Source: JAIEPW01 sp964406035
GTDB taxonomy: Bacteria > Acidobacteriota > Terriglobia > Bryobacterales > Bryobacteraceae
NCBI GenBank assembly: GCA_964406035.1
Contig: CAYOQB010000002.1
Location: 39,392 to 103,391, forward strand
Direction of reading: 5' to 3'
DNA: 64,000 nt
Shown here in pieces: positions 58,343 through 64,000 of this stretch; the first letter of the stretch is position 1, and every line of letters starts with the position of its first letter. The notes below the pieces were generated by a model. That model saw nothing but the letters and a program-made list of their open reading frames with translations, searched no databases and was not told where the DNA came from. The position numbers and the translations under genes were made by a program.

Positions 58343-59647
58343 ATGCGAACTGTTGACCTGATCCACCGCAAACGCGACGGCGAAGAGCTGTCGGCCGCTG
58401 AAATCGCCTTCCTGGTGGAGGGCTACACCCGCGGAGAGATCCCCGAGTACCAAATGTCGGCCTTCCTGATGGCCACCTTCTTCGCCGGCATGAGCGATCG
58501 CGAAGTCAGCGCCCTCACCGAAGCCATGATCCGGTCCGGCGAAAGCGTCGATCTCTCCGAAATTCCCGGCGTGAAGGTAGACAAACACTCCACCGGCGGC
58601 GTGGGCGACAAGACCAGCCTGATCTCGGCTCCGCTGGCCGCCGCCGCGGGTGTCGTTGTTCCCATGATGTCCGGCCGCGCCTTGGGACACACCGGCGGAA
58701 CCCTCGACAAGCTGGAGTCGATTCCCGGCTTCCGCACCGACCTCACGGTGGACGAAATGAAGGCGCAGTTGGCTAAAACCGGCTTGGCGTTCATCGGGCA
58801 GTCTCCCGAAGTCGCGCCGGCGGACGGACGCATGTACTCCCTCCGCGATTCCACCGCGACCGTCGAGTCCATTCCGCTGATCGCGTCCTCCATCATGTCC
58901 AAGAAGATCGCCGAAGGCGTGGACGCCGTCGTCCTCGACGTGAAGGTCGGCTCCGGCGCGTTCATGAAGAAGCAGGTGGAAGCGCGCCGCCTGGCGCAGA
59001 TGATGGTCGGAATCGGCCGCCGCGTCGATCGCCGGGTCCAGGCCCTCATCACCGACATGAATCAGCCGCTTGGCTATGCTATCGGCAACGCCCTGGAAGT
59101 CATGGAGGTGTCCCAGACTCTGCAGAATGCCGGCCCCTCCGACCTCACCCGGCTGTCGCTGGAACTGGCTGCTCGCATGATCTTTCTGGGCCGCATCACG
59201 AAGAGCCTGGAGGAAGCCCGCGAGGTGGCGCAGCAGAAGCTGCTCGACGGCTCCGGCTACCGCAAGCTGAAGGAAGTAATCGCGGCGCAGGGCGGCAATC
59301 CGCAGGTGCTCGACCGCTTCGACATGCTGCCCAATGCCACCGGCGCGCGGGAAATCACTTCGCCGCGCGGCGGCTATATCAGCGCCATCGAAGCCGAGTC
59401 CATCGGCAACGCCTCGCAAATGATCGGCGCGGGCCGCGACACCAAGGAAGACGCCATCGATCCCGCTGTCGGCGTGATCCTGGAAGTGAAGGTCGGCCAG
59501 AAGGTGGAAGCCGGTTCCGTGCTCTGCCGCCTGTACTACACCAATGAGGAACGCCTGGAAGAGGCCGCCGACATGGTGGAGGACGCCTTCCGCATCTCCC
59601 AATCGGCGCCCGAAGAGCGCGAGTTGATTCTCGAAGTCGTGGGCTGA
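58343..59647 (+). CDS. Pyrimidine-nucleoside phosphorylase / thymidine phosphorylase
   Basis: A 434-residue nucleoside phosphorylase II enzyme of standard length. The phosphate-binding stretch KHSTGGVGDK is at 81-90, RALGHTGGTLDKLES follows, and the pyrimidine site lies in YSLRDSTATVESIPLIASSI. The C-terminal domain contains AIDPAVGVILEVKVGQKVEAG. It splits uridine, deoxyuridine or thymidine with phosphate to base and sugar phosphate for salvage; which substrates it prefers is not decided by sequence. A nucleoside transporter follows after 16 nt, and a PyrR-like leader precedes it. Confidence 0.92.
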   Translation: MRTVDLIHRKRDGEELSAAEIAFLVEGYTRGEIPEYQMSAFLMATFFAGMSDREVSALTEAMIRSGESVDLSEIPGVKVDKHSTGGVGDKTSLISAPLAAAAGVVVPMMSGRALGHTGGTLDKLESIPGFRTDLTVDEMKAQLAKTGLAFIGQSPEVAPADGRMYSLRDSTATVESIPLIASSIMSKKIAEGVDAVVLDVKVGSGAFMKKQVEARRLAQMMVGIGRRVDRRVQALITDMNQPLGYAIGNALEVMEVSQTLQNAGPSDLTRLSLELAARMIFLGRITKSLEEAREVAQQKLLDGSGYRKLKEVIAAQGGNPQVLDRFDMLPNATGAREITSPRGGYISAIEAESIGNASQMIGAGRDTKEDAIDPAVGVILEVKVGQKVEAGSVLCRLYYTNEERLEEAADMVEDAFRISQSAPEERELILEVVG

Positions 59648-59663
59648 TAGACTCACCCACTTC

Positions 59664-60884
59664 ATGGAGCGATTCACCGGGCTGCTCGGTCTTCTCGCGA
59701 TTCTGGCTGCTGCCTGGATCTTCTCCACCAACCGCAAGGCCATCCAGCCTCGCGTGCTCGCCTGGGGCCTGGGCCTGCAGTTTACTTTCGCCTTCCTCGT
59801 CCTGAAAACCGACTTCGGCCTTTTATTCCAGGCCGCTAGTGGCGCCGTCAACGCCCTCTTTCAGTTCGCCGCCGAAGGAGCGAAATTCGTTTTCGGTGAC
59901 CGCCTGGGCGCGCGCAGCGACGAGTTCGGGGTCATCTTTGCCTTCCAGGTGATGCCCATCGTCATCTTCATCGCATCCCTGTTCTCCATCCTCTACTACC
60001 TGGGCGTGATGCAGTGGTTCGTGCGCCTGATGGCGGTCGCCATGCTCCGCGTCTTTGGAACTTCAGGCGCCGAATCCACCAACGTCGCCGCCAGCATCTT
60101 CATGGGCCAGACCGAGGCGCCGCTCACCATCCGCCCCTTCCTCCCTGCACTGACCCAAAGCGAGCTGTTCACCATCATGGTCAGCGGCATGGCTCACGTC
60201 TCCGGCGCCGTCATGGGCGCTTACGTGATGCTCGCCGGCGTTGAAATCCGGCACCTGCTCACGGCCGTCATCATGACCGCTCCCGCGACCATCCTGCTCG
60301 CCAAAATGTTTGTCCCCGAGACCGAGGAGCCCGCCACCAAGGGCAACGTCAAAATCGAGGTGGAGAAGCCCGGCGTGAACCTGGTGGACGCCGCTGCCCG
60401 CGGCGCAGCCGACGGCACCATCCTCGTAATCAACATAATTGGCATGATAATCGCGTTTTTGGCCCTAATAGCGATGGTTAACGGCCTTTTTGGGTGGATT
60501 CATTCGCTTGCCGGCTGGTTCCCCGCATCCTTGCAAGTCCTTCTAGGCTGGGTATTTGCGCCCGTCGCCTGGCTGCTCGGGGTTCCCTGGAAAGATTCCC
60601 AAAGCATCGGCAACTTGCTCGGTACTCGACTGATTCTAAACGAGTTTGTCGCCTTCATCGACCTCGGCAAGATCCGCGCCACCCTCGACCCAAAAAGTTT
60701 CACGATCGCGACTTACGCGTTGTGTGGGTTTGCCAATCTGAGCAGCATCGCGATTCAGATTGGCGGGATCGGCGCGCTGGCGCCCAGCCGCAAGTCGGAT
60801 CTCGCCCGGCTGGGGTTCCGCAGCGTCGCGGCGGGGACGCTGGCCAACTTCATGTCCGCCTGCATCGCCGGCATCCTGCTGTAA
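59664..60884 (+). CDS. Concentrative nucleoside transporter (CNT/NupC family)
   Basis: A 406-residue membrane protein with CNT-family features: LAWGLGLQFTFAFLVLKT, the core segment GQTEAPLTIRPFLPALTQSELFTIMVSGMAHVSGAVMGAYVMLAG, and the C-terminal half LGTRLILNEFVAFIDLG with CGFANLSSIAIQIGG. CNT proteins import nucleosides with sodium or protons. It is probably co-transcribed with the phosphorylase upstream (16-nt gap), so the pair makes a pyrimidine nucleoside uptake-and-salvage unit. Bases 60421-60500 show unusual codons (ATA, CTA, TTG, TTT) compared with the rest of the gene. Confidence 0.9.
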   Translation: MERFTGLLGLLAILAAAWIFSTNRKAIQPRVLAWGLGLQFTFAFLVLKTDFGLLFQAASGAVNALFQFAAEGAKFVFGDRLGARSDEFGVIFAFQVMPIVIFIASLFSILYYLGVMQWFVRLMAVAMLRVFGTSGAESTNVAASIFMGQTEAPLTIRPFLPALTQSELFTIMVSGMAHVSGAVMGAYVMLAGVEIRHLLTAVIMTAPATILLAKMFVPETEEPATKGNVKIEVEKPGVNLVDAAARGAADGTILVINIIGMIIAFLALIAMVNGLFGWIHSLAGWFPASLQVLLGWVFAPVAWLLGVPWKDSQSIGNLLGTRLILNEFVAFIDLGKIRATLDPKSFTIATYALCGFANLSSIAIQIGGIGALAPSRKSDLARLGFRSVAAGTLANFMSACIAGILL

Positions 60885-60946
60885 ATGCTTGCCGGTGTCA
60901 ACCTTTCCGCCTTCCCGAACGTTTTGAGGGAGTGGAGCGACTCACG

Positions 60947-62809
60947 ATGAAACGGGCTCGTCTGCTATTTCCCGCGATTGCCATCCTGGCGCTGGCCGCC
61001 ACCGCGGCCAAGGACACCTTCCATGTTGCATTGCCGGCCGACGCGAAGATCGGTCACGCACTCGATCGCCTGACGTTCGGGGCGAGGCCCGGCGACGTGG
61101 AGGCGGTCCGCAAGCTGGGCCTGAAGAAGTGGATTGACCAGCAGTTGCATCCCGAGAAGATTCAGGAGAGTGCGGCGCTGGAAGCCCGGCTGCAGCCGCT
61201 GGATACCATCACCATGCCGCAAGGGGAGCTGATCAGCAAGTATCCGCCGCCGCAATTGATCCGCGCCGTGGCGGAAGGCAGAGCGCCAATGCCGCAGGAT
61301 CCGCGAACCCGCTCCATGATGGAGCGGATGGTGCAGCGGTACAAGGCGCGCCAGGCGGGAACGGCTCCGGAAGGCGCGATGGAAACGCGCGAGCCGCGGA
61401 TTCCTCTCACCGACGTGGTCTCGAAGGAAGAACTGCGGGTCCTGCGGAGCGGCGGCGAAGACGAGAAAAAGCAGTTCCTCGCATCGCTGGACGAGTCCCG
61501 CTTTGAAAAGCTCGCCGAGGCTGCACCGCGCGGGATGCGGGGGCAACTGCTGGCGCTGGCGACTCCGGAACAGCGGCGCCGCTTGATGGCCGCCAATGCC
61601 CCGCAGCAGGTCATCGGGGCGCAACTGACCGAGGCGAAGCTGTATCGCGCCATCTACAGCGAGCGCCAGCTTCAGGAAGTGATGTCGGACTTCTGGTACA
61701 ACCACTTCAACGTGTTCCTGGACAAGGGCGCGGACCGCTTCCTGGTTCCCGCCTATGAGCGAGAGGCGATCCGCCCCCACGCGCTGGGCAAGTTCCGCGA
61801 CCTGCTGCAGGCGACGGCCCAGCATCCGGCGATGCTCTTCTATCTGGACAACTGGCAAAGCGTCTCGGCCGATTTCGGCAAGCGTGCGGAACGGATGATG
61901 GCGCGGCGGGGGCGGTTGAACGCCAATGGCAAGGTGCCGCGGGCTCCGGTGCGCGGGTTGAATGAGAACTATGCGCGCGAACTGATGGAACTGCACTCAC
62001 TGGGCGTGGACGGCGGTTATACGCAGAAAGATGTCACCGAGGTCGCCCGCTGCTTTACGGGTTGGACCATTCGCGATCCTCGCACCGACGGCACGTTCTT
62101 CTACGATGACCGGCGTCACGACAAGGGTGAGAAGGTCGTGCTCGGCGTTACGATCCCCGCCGGAGGCGGCAAGGAAGATGCGGAGAAGGTGTTGGACATC
62201 CTGGCGCGGCACCCCTCCACCGCGAAGTTCGTCTCACGAAAGCTCGCGCAACGGTTTGTCGCCGACGAGCCCCCCGCGGCTTTAGTGGAGCGCATGGCGA
62301 AAGCGTTTCGCGAATCGAACGGGGACATCCCCGCGGTGCTGAAAGCGATGATTGATTCGCCGGAATTCTTCTCTCAGGGAGCGCACCGGGCGAAGATCAA
62401 GACTCCGCTGGAGATGATCGCCAGCGCGGTTCGTTCCACGGGCGCGGAGGTCAGCTTTGCCGCTCCGCTGGGCCAGCAGTTGGCTCAGTTGGGCCAGCCG
62501 CTGTACCGCAAGCAAGAGCCGACCGGCTATTCGTCTCTAGCGGCCGATTGGGTGAACTCCGCGGCGCTGCTGTCGCGAATGAATTTCGCGCTGGCGCTGG
62601 CGCAGAATCGCATTCCCGGAGTGAAAGTGGACACGGCCCGATTTGGCAGCGAGGCCGATCCCAAGGCGATCGGGCGCCTGCTGACGGGGCGCGACATGTC
62701 GGAGCAAACGCAAGCGGCGATCCAGGCGAAGATGGCCGAGCAAAAGGACGTCACGCCGGCCCTGGTCGCCGGGTTGGTGATGGGCTCGCCCGAATTTCAG
62801 CGGAGGTAA
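60947..62809 (+). CDS. DUF1800 family protein
   Basis: A 620-residue exported protein (signal LLFPAIAILALAATAA) of the DUF1800 family. The N-terminal IGHALDRLTFGARPGDVEAVRKLG is the family hallmark. The central LNENYARELMELHSLGVDGGYTQKDVTEVARCFTGWTI and the later KTPLEMIASAVRSTGAEV are also diagnostic. The function of DUF1800 is unknown; it is nearly always paired with DUF1501, as here. The frame runs upstream to 60494 in the transporter's shadow; ATG 60947 starts the signal peptide. The middle (about 90-190) is a charged, less conserved insert. Confidence 0.93.
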   Translation: MKRARLLFPAIAILALAATAAKDTFHVALPADAKIGHALDRLTFGARPGDVEAVRKLGLKKWIDQQLHPEKIQESAALEARLQPLDTITMPQGELISKYPPPQLIRAVAEGRAPMPQDPRTRSMMERMVQRYKARQAGTAPEGAMETREPRIPLTDVVSKEELRVLRSGGEDEKKQFLASLDESRFEKLAEAAPRGMRGQLLALATPEQRRRLMAANAPQQVIGAQLTEAKLYRAIYSERQLQEVMSDFWYNHFNVFLDKGADRFLVPAYEREAIRPHALGKFRDLLQATAQHPAMLFYLDNWQSVSADFGKRAERMMARRGRLNANGKVPRAPVRGLNENYARELMELHSLGVDGGYTQKDVTEVARCFTGWTIRDPRTDGTFFYDDRRHDKGEKVVLGVTIPAGGGKEDAEKVLDILARHPSTAKFVSRKLAQRFVADEPPAALVERMAKAFRESNGDIPAVLKAMIDSPEFFSQGAHRAKIKTPLEMIASAVRSTGAEVSFAAPLGQQLAQLGQPLYRKQEPTGYSSLAADWVNSAALLSRMNFALALAQNRIPGVKVDTARFGSEADPKAIGRLLTGRDMSEQTQAAIQAKMAEQKDVTPALVAGLVMGSPEFQRR

Positions 62810-62816
62810 AAGCATC

Positions 62817-64000
62817 ATGAATCGAAGACTGTTCCTGAAAAGCTCCGCGGTGGCGATGTTCGGCACTGGCCTTGCGCCGCGCTGGCTGGAGCGTGCTCTG
62901 TACGCGGCCGATGCTCCCAGCCCGCGCAAGAAGATTCTGGTGACGATCTTTCAGCGCGGCGCGATGGACGGCTTGAACGCGGTGATCCCCTTCGGCGAGA
63001 AGAAATATCGCGAACTGCGGCCCTCGCTGGCGATTCCGCAGGCCGACATCCTCGACCTGGACGGTTTCTTCGGCCTGCATCCCTCGCTGGCGCCGCTCGC
63101 TCCGCTGTACCGGAGCGGAGAGTTGGCCATCGTGCAGGCGGCGGGCTCGCCCGACCCGACACGGTCGCATTTCGACGCCCAGGACTACATGGAGAGCGGC
63201 ACGCCGGGCCGGAAGTCGACCACGGACGGTTGGATGAATCGCTCGCTGGCGGCGTCGAAGTCCGCGTCGCCGGTGCGTGCGGTGGCGCTGGGGACGGCGC
63301 TGCCGCGTTCGCTGCGCGGCCGCAACGAAGCCGTGGCGATCGCGAACCTGAACGACTTCCAGATCCGCGACAATCGCGGCGCGGCGACCTTCGAGGAAAT
63401 GTACACCGTGACGCTCGATAAGGCGCTGAGCAGCACGGGACGCGACACGTTCGATGCCGTGAAGCTGGTGGAGAAGATTCGCAGCCAGAACACCGAACCG
63501 GCCAATGGCGCGGCGTACCCGAACGGCCGCTTCGGCGATTCCCTGCGCCAGATCGCGCGGCTGATCAAGGCCAATGCGGGACTGGAGGTCGCCTTCACGG
63601 ACATGGGCGGCTGGGACACGCACGTGAACCAGGGGCCGCAGTTGCAGAACCTTCTGCGGCAGTTCGCCCAGGGCCTCACCGCGTTCCGGCAGGATCTCGG
63701 CGATCGGATGGCGGACGTCGCCGTGGTTACGATGAGCGAGTTCGGGCGGACGGCTCGCGAGAACGGCAACCGCGGAACGGATCACGGCCACGCCAATGTC
63801 ATGTTCGCCATGGGCGCTTCCGTAAAGGGTGGCAAGGTCTATGGGGACTGGCCCGGGCTGGAGCCGGAGCAGCTGAACGAAGGCCGCGATCTCGCGGTCA
63901 CGACGGACTTCCGCGACGTGCTGGGCGAGTTCGTCGTGAAGCAGCTCGGCAACGGCAAGCTCGCGGATGTGTTTCCGGGGCACCAGGCGAAGTTCCGGGG
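62817..64000 (+). CDS. DUF1501 family protein, incomplete at window end
   Basis: The frame is open to base 64000 without a stop, giving about 394 residues so far. The N-terminus has a twin-arginine-type signal (NRRLFLKSSAVAMFG). The body has the DUF1501 pattern: FQRGAMDGLNAVIPFGEKKY, ARDYM-like FDAQDYMESGTPG, DMGGWDTHVNQG and MSEFGRTARENGNRGTDHG with its histidine/aspartate cluster, suggesting an alkaline-phosphatase-like (sulfatase) fold that binds metal. The enzymatic role is unproven. The start lies 7 nt after the DUF1800 stop, with which it is surely co-transcribed. Confidence 0.92.
   Translation, partial: MNRRLFLKSSAVAMFGTGLAPRWLERALYAADAPSPRKKILVTIFQRGAMDGLNAVIPFGEKKYRELRPSLAIPQADILDLDGFFGLHPSLAPLAPLYRSGELAIVQAAGSPDPTRSHFDAQDYMESGTPGRKSTTDGWMNRSLAASKSASPVRAVALGTALPRSLRGRNEAVAIANLNDFQIRDNRGAATFEEMYTVTLDKALSSTGRDTFDAVKLVEKIRSQNTEPANGAAYPNGRFGDSLRQIARLIKANAGLEVAFTDMGGWDTHVNQGPQLQNLLRQFAQGLTAFRQDLGDRMADVAVVTMSEFGRTARENGNRGTDHGHANVMFAMGASVKGGKVYGDWPGLEPEQLNEGRDLAVTTDFRDVLGEFVVKQLGNGKLADVFPGHQAKFR

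Noticed and set aside
1..64000. CRISPR arrays, insertion sequences, prophage genes, tRNA or rRNA genes
   Set aside because: No spaced direct repeats, transposase or integrase genes, terminal repeats or cloverleaf-like intergenic sequence were recognised; gaps between genes are all short.

Overview
The window is a gene-dense (about 95% coding), high-GC bacterial chromosome segment. No single marker names the organism. The gene set points to Acidobacteriota, most likely the Bryobacterales/Solibacter group. The signs are a DUF1800-DUF1501 pair, a large secreted subtilase-like protein with the C-terminal cell-surface domain typical of that group, a TonB-dependent receptor with an N-terminal regulatory-like domain, many secreted S9 peptidases and amidohydrolases, and PMT-like membrane glycosyltransferases. 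This assignment is inference from gene content. No rRNA, tRNA, insertion sequence, prophage or CRISPR array was seen, and no gene-free stretch exceeds about 170 bases.

Layout. 1-5.5 kb: the end of a secreted amidohydrolase, a RHH/PIN toxin-antitoxin pair with an elaborate operator, an alpha/beta hydrolase, a PilZ protein, a secreted RidA homologue, RarA and a polysaccharide deacetylase. 5.5-14.5 kb: a metallopeptidase-like protein, the conserved rpmH-rnpA-yidD-yidC-jag-mnmE cluster, then aspC, coaD and an amidohydrolase on the other strand. 14.6-20.2 kb: a PMT-like glycosyltransferase, a zinc-ribbon/methyltransferase/coiled-coil protein, and an acyl-CoA ligase with an HMG-CoA-synthase-like protein fused to an OB-fold domain. 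20.3-28.9 kb: a plus-strand run of secreted haloalkane dehalogenase, TonB receptor, TPR/outer-membrane-barrel protein, a TIM-barrel glycosidase-like protein, and a lone compact fusion of the type VI secretion sheath proteins TssB and TssC. 28.9-40.5 kb: a subtilase-like protein with an altered active site, a small Tudor-like protein, a beta-lactamase-fold hydrolase, a formate/nitrite channel, a DUF202 protein, a PMT-like protein, an acyl-CoA carboxylase subunit, a DUF4350-like protein, a methyltransferase and an enoyl-CoA hydratase. 40.5-48.6 kb: three tandem S9 peptidases and a penicillin acylase, joined by identical 11-nt overlaps. 48.6-55.8 kb: a minus-strand czcCBA metal-efflux operon behind homoserine dehydrogenase and a membrane protein. 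55.8-64 kb: a glycosidase-like protein, tsaB, a pyrimidine-salvage pair (phosphorylase and nucleoside transporter) with a PyrR-like leader, and the DUF1800/DUF1501 pair running off the end.

The genes suggest an aerobic or facultative soil heterotroph that invests in secreted peptide, amide and glycan hydrolysis and in envelope functions. The most unusual element is the orphan, C-terminally shortened TssB-TssC fusion at 27.6-28.9 kb. Two wider patterns also stand out: many first genes of transcription units have a -10-like hexamer only 6-8 nt before the start codon, suggesting leaderless mRNAs, and all eight convergent gene pairs overlap or lie within 9 nt of each other.
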